Assembly (NCBI GenBank): GCA_902787595.1
Contig: CADAHD010000161.1
Location: 1 to 6,477, forward strand
Origin: an uncultured Lachnospiraceae bacterium
Lineage (GTDB): Bacteria; Bacillota_A; Clostridia; Lachnospirales; Lachnospiraceae
Length of the DNA stretch: 6,477 nt
Reading direction: 5' to 3'
Both the position numbers and the translations under genes were made by a program. This document shows, piece after piece, positions 1 through 6,434 of this stretch. Position 1 is the stretch's first letter; the number at the start of each line of letters is the position of its first letter. The notes under the pieces are model-generated. The model ran no database searches, was not told the DNA's origin, and was given only the letters and a program-made list of their open reading frames with translations.

Positions 1-1
1 C

Positions 2-1483
2 AACCATGTGGCGTATTGCAGCGTGCGTGATATAAGACACAGCGCGTTTGAGCGGCTGCAGAAGCTTCCGCTTTCCTATATGGATTCGCATCCTACCGGG
101 GATATCTTAAGCCGCATGATAGCTGATGTCGATACTTTTGCGGACGGACTGCTCATGGGCTTTACGCAGTTTTTTACAGGAATACTTACGATCATCGGCA
201 CACTCATTTTGATGGTATCCATTCATAAATGGGTCGCACTGGTGGTAATACTGCTGACGCCGCTCTCCCTCTTTGTGGCAGCGTTCATAGCAAAGAATAC
301 ATCCAGCTTTTTCAAACAGCAGTCGGTTACCAAAGGAGTCCAGACTACCATCATCGACGAGATGATAGGAAACGAGAAGCTGGTCAAAGCCTTTTCGCAT
401 GAAGCGGAAGCGGAGGAGTTATTTAATAAGAATAATGCGGAACTTGAGAAGATATCCTTAAAAGCAGTCTTTTTCTCATCGCTCACCAATCCCAGCACAC
501 GTTTTGTGAACAATCTGATCTATGCGCTGGTGGCTCTTGCCGGCGGCATAGCCGTTATACGGGGACACATGAGCGTGGGTAATCTTACGGCGTTTCTAAG
601 CTACGCAAACCAGTATACCAAGCCGTTCAACGAGATCTCAGGCGTGGTCACCGAGCTTCAGAATGCGATAACCTGTGCGGGCAGGGTATTTGAACTGATA
701 GACGAAGAAGCACGCACGCCCGATAAGGAAGATGCTGCAGTGCTTGAAGATGCTAAGGGCGGCCTTGATATAAAGAATGTAAGCTTCTCCTATGTTAAGG
801 ATAAGCCGCTTCTTCGAGATCTTGACTTAAAAGTTACGCCGGGCCAGAGAGTTGCCATTGTAGGTCCTACCGGCTGCGGAAAGACCACGCTTATCAACCT
901 GCTGATGCGTTTTTATGATGTTGATAAGGGAAGCATAGCTGTTGACGGCAGGGATATCAGGGATTATACCAGGCACTCTTTAAGGGAAAACTACGGCATG
1001 GTGCTGCAGGAGACCTGGCTCAAACCCGGCACCATAAGAGATAACATCACTCTTGGAAAGCCCGATGCCACCGATGAAGAAGTGATAGCTGCGGCAAAGA
1101 ATTCCCACGCGCACAGCTTTATCATGCAGCTTCCCAAACAATACGATACCGTGATAGGTGAGGACGGCGGTCAGCTCTCACAGGGACAGAAGCAGCTTAT
1201 ATGCATCAGCCGCATAATGCTTTCACTCCCGCCCATGCTGATACTCGATGAGGCTACCAGCTCCATTGATACCCGTACGGAACTCAAGATACAGGATGCA
1301 TTTGCCAGGATGATGAAAGGCAGGACCAGCTTTATAGTGGCGCACAGGCTTTCCACCATCAAAGAGGCGGATACCATACTGGTAATGAAGGACGGGAATA
1401 TAATAGAGCAGGGCGATCATAAGAGTCTGCTGGGCGCCGGGGGATTCTACGCAAAGCTTTACCGCAGTCAGTACGAGATGTGA
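2..1483 (+). CDS. ABC exporter half-transporter (permease-ATPase fusion), MdlB/TM288-like, 5' end missing
   Basis: This is a membrane exporter subunit that uses ATP to move a substrate, probably a drug, lipid or peptide, out of the cell. The window cuts its start: the reading frame is open from base 2, and the first visible residues (VRDIR, then LPLSYMD and TGDILSRM) belong to the first cytoplasmic loop of the family. About 100-130 residues are therefore missing, and the GTG at base 8 is not the start. The transmembrane part runs to about base 700 and the ATPase domain follows. Visible motifs are Walker A GPTGCGKT (863-886), Q-loop Gln (1007-1009), signature LSQGQ (1175-1189), Walker B MLILDEA with intact catalytic Glu (1235-1255), D-loop SSID and H-loop His (1343-1345). 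An LSQGQ signature with a good Walker B is typical of one half of heterodimeric exporters, so a MdlA-like partner is expected just upstream. The substrate cannot be told. Confidence 0.95.
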   Translation, partial: NHVAYCSVRDIRHSAFERLQKLPLSYMDSHPTGDILSRMIADVDTFADGLLMGFTQFFTGILTIIGTLILMVSIHKWVALVVILLTPLSLFVAAFIAKNTSSFFKQQSVTKGVQTTIIDEMIGNEKLVKAFSHEAEAEELFNKNNAELEKISLKAVFFSSLTNPSTRFVNNLIYALVALAGGIAVIRGHMSVGNLTAFLSYANQYTKPFNEISGVVTELQNAITCAGRVFELIDEEARTPDKEDAAVLEDAKGGLDIKNVSFSYVKDKPLLRDLDLKVTPGQRVAIVGPTGCGKTTLINLLMRFYDVDKGSIAVDGRDIRDYTRHSLRENYGMVLQETWLKPGTIRDNITLGKPDATDEEVIAAAKNSHAHSFIMQLPKQYDTVIGEDGGQLSQGQKQLICISRIMLSLPPMLILDEATSSIDTRTELKIQDAFARMMKGRTSFIVAHRLSTIKEADTILVMKDGNIIEQGDHKSLLGAGGFYAKLYRSQYEM

Positions 1484-1484
1484 T

Positions 1485-2858
1485 ATGGTCTTCAGTTCGG
1501 TTATATTTTTATGGATATTTCTTCCCGTTGTTTTTCTGGGAAATCTGCTGGTGGGCAGGAAGTGGTCAAATATCTTTCTTCTGCTCGCCAGTCTGATATT
1601 CTATGCCTGGGGCGAACCGGTAAGGGTCATCATCATGATCTTTTCCGTTATATGGAACTGGGCGGCGGGGCTCCTGATTGAAAAGACAAAACACAAAAAG
1701 CTTTCCCTGATCGCCGGCGTGGCAGTTGATCTGGGCTTTCTGGCTGTCTTTAAATATGCGGGCTTTTTTGCGGATATCGTTAACGGCGTACTGGGCGCTG
1801 GTTTTATCCCCAGACCGGAAATAGAACTGCCCATAGGCATATCTTTTTTTACTTTCCAGGCCATATCCTATATAGCGGATGTATACAGGGGCAAGGCGAA
1901 GGCTTCGGCCGATCCCATGCCCGTAGCGCTTTATATATCGTTCTTCCCGCAGCTGATAGCCGGACCCATAGTTCAGTATGTAAGCGTGGAAAAGCAGCTT
2001 AAGCAGCGCACGGTCAGCTTTGACAATATGACCGCGGGCTTTAAGCGCTTTCTTTACGGACTGGGCAAGAAGGTGCTGATAGCGAATGTTATGGCGGAGT
2101 GCGCTGATGCGGCGTTTGGCATGGAAAACACAGGCGCGGCAGCAGCCTGGATGGGCGCGCTGACTTATACGCTGCAGATATATTACGACTTTTCGGGCTA
2201 TTCCGATATGGCGCTGGGGCTGGGAAAGATCTTTGGCTTTGAGTTTCCGGAGAACTTTAACTATCCGTATATTTCAAAAAGCATAAGCGAATTCTGGAGA
2301 CGCTGGCATATCTCGCTGGGCGCTTTTTTCAGGGAATATGTATATATTCCGCTGGGAGGCAACAGAAAGGGAAAAGGCCGTACATATCTGAATCTTTTTA
2401 TAGTCTTTTTCCTAACCGGCCTCTGGCACGGCGCCGATCTTTCGTTTATATTGTGGGGGCTGTATCACGGGCTGATCTCTCTGGCGGAGCGCGCGGGTCT
2501 TAAGAAACTGCAGGATAAGAGCAAGGTCCTGTCCCGGCTGGTATGCTTTGTTCTGGTGCTTTTTGGCTGGGTGCTGTTTCGCGCAGATAATACACAGGCG
2601 GCGATACACTATATAAGCTGCATGTTCGGAGCAGGCGGGGAAACATCGCTTTGGGAGCTGGGTAATAAAAAGACCTGGATCATGACGGCAGCGGCTATAG
2701 CAGGCGCAGGACCGCTGCAGAGCCTTTGTCCGCAGAAGATAAAGGATAAGTGGAAGGACAGCGCGCCGGAAGCGCTGTACTGCATGCTGCTTTTGTTCTT
2801 CTGCGTTGCGGCGCTTGCTGGGAACAGTTATAATCCTTTTATATACTTTCAGTTTTGA
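1485..2858 (+). CDS. MBOAT-family O-acyltransferase (AlgI/DltB-like)
   Basis: This is a polytopic membrane enzyme of the MBOAT family, 457 residues, the usual length for AlgI-like members. In the family, such proteins take an acyl group (usually acetyl) from a cytoplasmic donor and pass it through the membrane for modification of an extracytoplasmic polymer. The N-terminus MVFSSVIFLWIFLP is the typical family opening and fixes the start. The diagnostic region is FWRRWHISLG (from residue 270), YIPLGGNRKGKGR, then GLWHGA with the invariant His at residue 315, and a second conserved His at 328 in LYHG. Many hydrophobic segments run throughout. It starts one base after the exporter stop codon (TGA-T-ATG) with only a GAG (1475-1477) as ribosome-binding sequence, so translation is probably coupled. 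The next gene is an AlgJ-like partner, which makes glycan O-acetylation more likely than D-alanylation of teichoic acid, since no dltA, dltC or dltD is seen. The glycan is unknown. Confidence 0.94.
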   Translation: MVFSSVIFLWIFLPVVFLGNLLVGRKWSNIFLLLASLIFYAWGEPVRVIIMIFSVIWNWAAGLLIEKTKHKKLSLIAGVAVDLGFLAVFKYAGFFADIVNGVLGAGFIPRPEIELPIGISFFTFQAISYIADVYRGKAKASADPMPVALYISFFPQLIAGPIVQYVSVEKQLKQRTVSFDNMTAGFKRFLYGLGKKVLIANVMAECADAAFGMENTGAAAAWMGALTYTLQIYYDFSGYSDMALGLGKIFGFEFPENFNYPYISKSISEFWRRWHISLGAFFREYVYIPLGGNRKGKGRTYLNLFIVFFLTGLWHGADLSFILWGLYHGLISLAERAGLKKLQDKSKVLSRLVCFVLVLFGWVLFRADNTQAAIHYISCMFGAGGETSLWELGNKKTWIMTAAAIAGAGPLQSLCPQKIKDKWKDSAPEALYCMLLLFFCVAALAGNSYNPFIYFQF

Positions 2859-2860
2859 GG
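2857..2860 (+). promoter_or_regulatory. Ribosome binding site GAGG deciding the start of the AlgJ-like gene
   Basis: GAGG overlaps the MBOAT stop codon (TGAGG) and sits five bases before the ATG at 2866. It supports that ATG over an upstream non-ATG start at 2806, which would overlap the MBOAT gene by 53 bases and place extra residues before a normal Lys-Lys signal-anchor start. Confidence 0.7.
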
Positions 2861-2865
2861 CATTG

Positions 2866-3984
2866 ATGAAAAAACACAGTTTGGCGCAGATCATTATATT
2901 GGCGGCCTTTGTTCTGGGGATATGCCTGCCCATGCCCCTGTGGCTTGTTTTGGGCGGCAGGCTTAAAGGCGGGATATTTGCCGGCGGGGGCGAGATGAGG
3001 GATCTGGCTCAGATGCCTGCCCTTACTGCAGAGAATTATGCTTCCTTCCCGCGTGAATTTGAAGCATATCTAAATGATCACATGCCTTTCAGGGATGCGC
3101 TGATAACCACGGGATCCGTAAGCGATTATCTGCTTTTTGGCACTTCTTCCGGTAAGGTCATAGTGGGGGAAGACGGCTGGCTTTTTTACGGGGCAAAGGA
3201 CGACGGTGATCCTGTCGCAGATTACAGGGGTGAATATCTCTTTACAAAGAACCAGCTTGCGGATATTGCAAAAAGGCTCTGCGATATGAGAGATGAACTG
3301 GCAGGAAAGGGCATAGAATTCGTGGTATTTCTGGCGCCCAATAAGGAGAGGATGTATTCGGAATACATGCCGAAGGAATACGGCGCGCCTGCCGAAAAAT
3401 ACAGGTATAAACAGCTGTATGAGTATCTGAGGGACAATACCGACATAAAGGTGATCAATTCCATGGATGCGCTTATGGCGGCGAAGGAAAAGACTCAGAT
3501 CCCGATCTGGTATAAGACGGATACACACTGGAATGATGTGGGCGCTTATGTGGGCAGCAGGGAGCTGTTATCTTCGCTGGGGATAGAGCTTCCGGATATA
3601 GATGAAGGCGTATATACGCCTGTGGTATGCGAGGAAACTGCAGGAGATCTGGCAAGGCTTTTGCACATGGAATTCCTTTTAAAACGCGGCGATAATGAAT
3701 GCCGTCTTGAAGGTTTTGAGATCAGTGGAGAGACGGCTGCTGAAGAAGCTTATCATTCCGCTGTTGAACATCATAATACCGGAGCGGACGAACGCAGGAT
3801 ATATGTATGCCGTGATTCATACTGCGACGCCATGATAAAATATATAGGCAGCAGTTTTAACGAAAGCAGATTCGTATACTGGCAGTCATTTGACAGCAGC
3901 GATCTGTATGATTACGAACCTGATATATTTGTGATAGAACTTGTAGAGCGATATCTGAACCAGCTTATGATAGTGGGGCTGTAA
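2866..3984 (+). CDS. AlgJ/AlgX-like (DHHW-type) acetyltransferase component, membrane-anchored
   Basis: The protein has 372 residues and is related to AlgJ and AlgX of alginate acetylation and to DHHW proteins found beside MBOAT genes in Firmicutes. It should sit outside the membrane and move acetyl groups, supplied by the neighbouring MBOAT protein, onto a glycan. MKKHS followed by a hydrophobic stretch (about residues 6-28) is a signal anchor. LFGTSSGKVIVGEDGWLFY and LAPNKERMYSEYMPKEYG are typical of the family's N-terminal half. The SGNH-like catalytic residues are visible: Asp219 and His221 in KTDTHWND (codons at 3520 and 3526) and the likely nucleophile Ser318 in CRDSYCDAM (codon at 3817). 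The usual motif there is GDSF, so Arg replaces the Gly. The C-terminus PDIFVIELVERYLNQL also fits. It lies 7 bases after the MBOAT gene, a pairing that strongly supports the function. Acceptor glycan unknown. Confidence 0.9.
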   Translation: MKKHSLAQIIILAAFVLGICLPMPLWLVLGGRLKGGIFAGGGEMRDLAQMPALTAENYASFPREFEAYLNDHMPFRDALITTGSVSDYLLFGTSSGKVIVGEDGWLFYGAKDDGDPVADYRGEYLFTKNQLADIAKRLCDMRDELAGKGIEFVVFLAPNKERMYSEYMPKEYGAPAEKYRYKQLYEYLRDNTDIKVINSMDALMAAKEKTQIPIWYKTDTHWNDVGAYVGSRELLSSLGIELPDIDEGVYTPVVCEETAGDLARLLHMEFLLKRGDNECRLEGFEISGETAAEEAYHSAVEHHNTGADERRIYVCRDSYCDAMIKYIGSSFNESRFVYWQSFDSSDLYDYEPDIFVIELVERYLNQLMIVGL

Positions 3985-3997
3985 ATATCGCTGAGTT

Positions 3998-4003
3998 AAG
4001 GAG
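3998..4003 (+). promoter_or_regulatory. Strong ribosome binding site AAGGAG of the lipoprotein gene
   Basis: AAGGAG lies six bases before the ATG at 4010, in the 25-base gap after the AlgJ-like gene. It is the best Shine-Dalgarno match in the operon and fixes the start. The gap holds no clear promoter, so the gene is probably carried on the upstream transcript. Confidence 0.75.
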
Positions 4004-4009
4004 CCTGAA

Positions 4010-4840
4010 ATGAAAAAGCGCTTATTTTTATCGATCATATGTGTTTTGGCCCTGGGTGGCTGCGGGAAACAGAAAGAGGCAGTGGACCTGGATATGTCGG
4101 CGCCTGCGTCTAAACCCTTTGAAACTACGGGATATTCGCCTTTATCTTCGTCTTCATCTGTTACTTCTGCACCGCTGAGCACATATAAGGGAAGCGACGC
4201 AGGATTGAGCAGTGATGCCGGAGAAGGGACTTATATCAAAGCCCTTACCTATTTTGAGTTTATGGAAGAAATGCCTGAGGGGGCTCTGTATTATGAGGGC
4301 ATGATAAAGACCAAACTGACTTTTGATCATAACGAGCTTCTGGCGCTGATACATTTTGATTCGGATAAGCTTCCGGAGCTGGTGGTGCTGGACAGATCGG
4401 CGCCTTTGACAGAAGGACGCATATATTCCATAGGAAACGACGGCAGTCCCTACAGGATGACCACCTTCTGCAGCGAGCTGGGTGAGCTGCATTATAAACC
4501 TTATCAGGGAAGATACAGCGTGCATTATGAGCATGAAGGCGTGTCCGAGACCTTTTATATGCATTTTGCAGATGGGATCACTACTGTGGAAGCGGCTGTA
4601 ATGGCGGATGAAAGCGGTCTGCCGATACTTGAAGACGGCAGTCTGTCGCCTTATAAGTACTATATCGATGTTCCGATCCAGCATTCCATGGCCGAAAATC
4701 TTAATCTTCTGCTGTACGGAGAACAGTCTGCATATTGGTTTGCGGGTAAGGAAGAAGCAAAGAGCGTTGATGAAGATAAATATAAAGAGCGTGTCGGTGA
4801 GCTCGAAGACGGTGGCTTTGTGCGCGTCGGAGGAGGCTGA
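4010..4840 (+). CDS. Secreted lipoprotein of unknown function
   Basis: This predicted lipoprotein has 276 residues. MKKR is followed by a hydrophobic stretch and the lipobox LGGC with Cys18, so it should be exported, lipid-modified and held on the outer face of the membrane. After Cys18 comes a linker rich in Ser, Thr, Ala and Gly (about residues 30-72), then a globular domain. The segment LIHFDSDKLPELVVLD (about 104-119) resembles the calcium-loop-like D-x-D-x-D-G-x-x-E-L segment seen in many clostridial lipoproteins, with a changed loop. It is followed by a short aromatic, beta-rich region (YSIGNDG, YSVHYEHEG, FYMHFADG). The C-terminus is charged and ends in GFVRVGGG. I do not recognise a named family. 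Its place directly after the O-acetylation pair suggests an accessory role at the cell surface, which is inference only. The minus-strand reading frame over the same bases is a shadow. Confidence 0.85.
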   Translation: MKKRLFLSIICVLALGGCGKQKEAVDLDMSAPASKPFETTGYSPLSSSSSVTSAPLSTYKGSDAGLSSDAGEGTYIKALTYFEFMEEMPEGALYYEGMIKTKLTFDHNELLALIHFDSDKLPELVVLDRSAPLTEGRIYSIGNDGSPYRMTTFCSELGELHYKPYQGRYSVHYEHEGVSETFYMHFADGITTVEAAVMADESGLPILEDGSLSPYKYYIDVPIQHSMAENLNLLLYGEQSAYWFAGKEEAKSVDEDKYKERVGELEDGGFVRVGGG

Positions 4841-4858
4841 ACAGTCAGCCTGCATTTT
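4834..4858 (+). terminator. Probable intrinsic terminator of the four-gene operon
   Basis: AGGCTGA (4834-4840) and TCAGCCT (4845-4851) form a perfect 7-bp stem around the loop ACAG, followed by GCATTTT (T run 4855-4858). The lipoprotein stop codon TGA lies inside the left arm. The T run is short and starts three bases from the stem, so strength is doubtful. On the opposite strand no T run follows the hairpin, so it should not serve the convergent gene. Confidence 0.55.
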
Positions 4859-4864
4859 AAGAGT

Positions 4865-5521
4865 TTACTTGAGTATACGCGCTTCTGTCACATAAAACAC
4901 TTCACAGGAGCCGTTGCCGGTGTCTGTGCGGGTGGTGCTTGAGTTCCAGTGAAAGGTCTTTCCGCCGGGGGTGCTGCCGTTGATCCTGACAAGATAGCCT
5001 TTAAGGCGTATGTGATCGCCTTTTCGTATTTTTTTTACGACATTTCTTACGGTGGTATCGGCAGGGATGATATGATTGTTTGCCGACTGAAGGGAAATGG
5101 AAGTGAGTGCATCCATTCCGGGCAGGGCTACGGGTTCTATAGCCTCATAGGAATCGGCTGACCAGTAGTACCAGCGGTTGGACTGGGACCAGTGAAAATC
5201 TATCGCTTTATTGTAAGCGGCAACAGTTCCCCAGGCCAGGGCCAGATCCCTGGGCGCCAGTTTTCCGCCTAAATTTGTTTCAGGATAATCCTTTGTGTGT
5301 ATCACCAGAGCTTCAATGTCGTAAGCATAATCATAATCTATGCTGAGTTTCCAGTCGTCGACGGTGCGGTCTATATGCCCGCTCTCTTCAGTCTGCACGG
5401 GTTCGCCTATGCCGGCAATGGCATTTCTGCTGCCGCTTTTATACAGCAGAAAAACAGCCAGTATGAATAAGGCTATAGGGATGATATATGTGAAGATGGA
5501 TTTTTCTTTCTGCTGATACAT
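4865..5521 (-). CDS. Membrane-anchored protein of an uncharacterised family with an R-TDTGNG-CE signature
   Basis: The protein has 218 residues. A short charged N-terminus (MYQQKEK) is followed by one membrane segment (about residues 9-27) and an extracytoplasmic domain. It has no lipobox, so it is an anchored rather than a lipid-modified protein. Conserved-looking blocks are YDIEALVIHTKDY (67-79), PRDLALAWG (90-98), the aromatic RWYYWSAD (116-123), NNHIIP (148-153), GDHIRLKGYLV (168-178) and SSTTRTDTGNGSCEVFYV (194-211). From memory of the pattern, the last three blocks together recur in uncharacterised membrane proteins of varied bacteria, sometimes with a related TDTGNGACE end. I know no function. 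It is transcribed alone and faces the lipoprotein gene, 24 bases between the two stop codons. Start: the only Met before the membrane segment. The nearest Shine-Dalgarno-like AAGG (5534-5537) is 12 bases from the ATG, too far to be ideal. Confidence 0.88.
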   Translation of the reverse strand: MYQQKEKSIFTYIIPIALFILAVFLLYKSGSRNAIAGIGEPVQTEESGHIDRTVDDWKLSIDYDYAYDIEALVIHTKDYPETNLGGKLAPRDLALAWGTVAAYNKAIDFHWSQSNRWYYWSADSYEAIEPVALPGMDALTSISLQSANNHIIPADTTVRNVVKKIRKGDHIRLKGYLVRINGSTPGGKTFHWNSSTTRTDTGNGSCEVFYVTEARILK

Positions 5522-5527
5522 ATTTTA

Positions 5528-5556
5528 ATAATACCTTATCTTATCCGGATTGTCAC
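5528..5556 (-). promoter_or_regulatory. Candidate sigma-A promoter for the minus-strand gene
   Basis: Read on the minus strand, GTGACA (5551-5556, 5 of 6 to TTGACA) and TATTAT (5528-5533, 5 of 6 to TATAAT) are separated by 17 bases, the best spacing. Only six bases lie between the -10 box and the ATG at 5521, so transcription would start at or next to the A of the start codon. The spacer contains an 8-base palindrome ATCCGGAT (5543-5550), a possible but weak operator. Confidence 0.5.
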
Positions 5557-5741
5557 TATGGGATTGATGGCATAAAATGGCTGTTTCGGGAAAAAAGCGG
5601 GCTCTGCAGTGTGGGGGAAGATTTTTGGTATTGTATAAAATCGGAAAAAGGTGTGTGATTGTGGAATAAGGAAAGACAGGTATGGCAGCGAGGTAAAGGG
5701 CTTTGGCTTATTATCCCTCTGTTGAAATCAGTTTAGAGAAA

Positions 5742-5747
5742 GAGAGG
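5742..5747 (+). promoter_or_regulatory. Ribosome binding site GAGAGG deciding the start of the TetR-family gene
   Basis: GAGAGG lies six bases before the ATG at 5754. It supports that start over a TTG at 5703, which would add 17 residues outside the normal family domain and has no comparable site before it. Confidence 0.7.
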
Positions 5748-5753
5748 TGGGCG

Positions 5754-6398
5754 ATGAGAGCGCCTGAAGCAGATCATGGTCAAATGAAAATGAGGCGGGA
5801 AAAAATGCTGAGCACGGCATACCGCCTGTTTTCAGAGAAGGGTATTACAGCAGTGAGATTAACGGATATTGCAGAAGAAGCGGGTTGCGGTAAAAGAACG
5901 CTGCTGCATTATTTCGATTCCAAGGCAGGCCTGGTGATGGCCGTAACAGTATGGAAATGGAACGCTTATTTCGAAGAAAACCGTAAACGCCGGCCAAAGG
6001 TTGATTTTGAAGGCATGACGGCCAAAGAGGTCTTTGAGTTTTATCTGGATTCTTTTCTGGAGCTGTATCGGGGGCACAAGGATCTTCTTTGCTTTAACCA
6101 GCTGTTTAATGTATATATACGGTCGGAAGAGTTTGATGACAGATCAATGCAGCCATATGCGAATGTGATAGACGGACTGGAGAAGCAGTTCCATATCATA
6201 TATGAAAAGGGCGTGCAGGATCATACCATCCGCACGGACATTCCGGAAAAGAAAATGTTTTCCACTACTCTGCATCTGATGCTGGCTGCAGTTACAAGAT
6301 ACGCAGTGGGACTGGTATATCAGCCCGACGAGGGATTTGATGATATCGCAGAGCTGGAAGTTTTGAAAGAAGCCTTATTGCAAAAGTATAAAGCATAG
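5754..6398 (+). CDS. TetR/AcrR-family transcriptional regulator
   Basis: The protein has 214 residues, a normal length for the family. The N-terminal DNA-binding domain is clear: RREKMLSTAYRLFSEKG (from residue 14), then a helix-turn-helix LTDIAEEAGCGKRTLLHYF (about residues 36-54) followed by DSKAGLVMAV. Family members bind palindromic operators as dimers and let go when a ligand binds the C-terminal helical part, which here (about 65-214) is too variable to name a ligand. Some family members repress their own gene and a neighbour. Here the gene reads in the same direction as a gene that begins 36 bases downstream, and diverges from the 218-residue membrane protein gene, so either could be a target. 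No convincing long inverted repeat was found upstream. GCGKRTLLHYF in place of the more common VSxGTLYYYF is a modest variation in the recognition helix. Confidence 0.93.
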   Translation: MRAPEADHGQMKMRREKMLSTAYRLFSEKGITAVRLTDIAEEAGCGKRTLLHYFDSKAGLVMAVTVWKWNAYFEENRKRRPKVDFEGMTAKEVFEFYLDSFLELYRGHKDLLCFNQLFNVYIRSEEFDDRSMQPYANVIDGLEKQFHIIYEKGVQDHTIRTDIPEKKMFSTTLHLMLAAVTRYAVGLVYQPDEGFDDIAELEVLKEALLQKYKA

Positions 6399-6434
6399 CT
6401 AAACATATATTAAAAAACAGGGGAGAAAAGGAAG

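Larger units (their letters stand above)
5522..5753. other. Divergent intergenic region between the minus-strand gene and the TetR-family gene
   Basis: These 232 bases contain no supported gene. The left end holds the candidate promoter of the minus-strand gene. On the plus strand TATAAA (5634-5639) could be a -10 box, but nothing like a -35 box stands 16-18 bases before it, so the promoter of the regulator gene is not located. No long inverted repeat or riboswitch-like structure was recognised. Confidence 0.5.

Noticed and set aside
8..10. GTG as the start of the ABC exporter gene
   Set aside because: The frame is open to the window edge and the family's first membrane segments are missing, so the gene begins upstream.
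2806..2865. Longer start of the AlgJ-like gene, overlapping the MBOAT gene
   Set aside because: It uses a non-ATG codon inside the MBOAT gene; the ATG at 2866 has GAGG at the right distance and begins a normal signal anchor.
2412..2933. Minus-strand open frame of 173 residues over the MBOAT gene end
   Set aside because: It is rich in Cys, Arg and His with no domain, and lies opposite a well-supported gene, so it is a shadow.
4154..4855. Minus-strand open frame of 233 residues over the lipoprotein gene
   Set aside because: It has no recognisable domain and composition of a shadow frame; the plus-strand frame has a lipobox and a strong ribosome binding site.
4608..4895. Plus-strand open frame of 95 residues in another frame across the lipoprotein end
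   Set aside because: It overlaps two better genes and the terminator hairpin and has no good start signal.
5543..5550. ATCCGGAT palindrome as a TetR-type operator
   Set aside because: Eight bases is too short; about one such palindrome is expected by chance in a region of this size. It is kept only as a note to the promoter.
5634..5639. TATAAA as the -10 box of the TetR-family gene
   Set aside because: The bases 16-18 upstream are GTGGGG-like with no -35 match, so it is not strong enough to call.
5703..5753. Longer TTG start of the TetR-family gene
   Set aside because: It adds 17 residues unlike the family; the ATG at 5754 has a good ribosome binding site.
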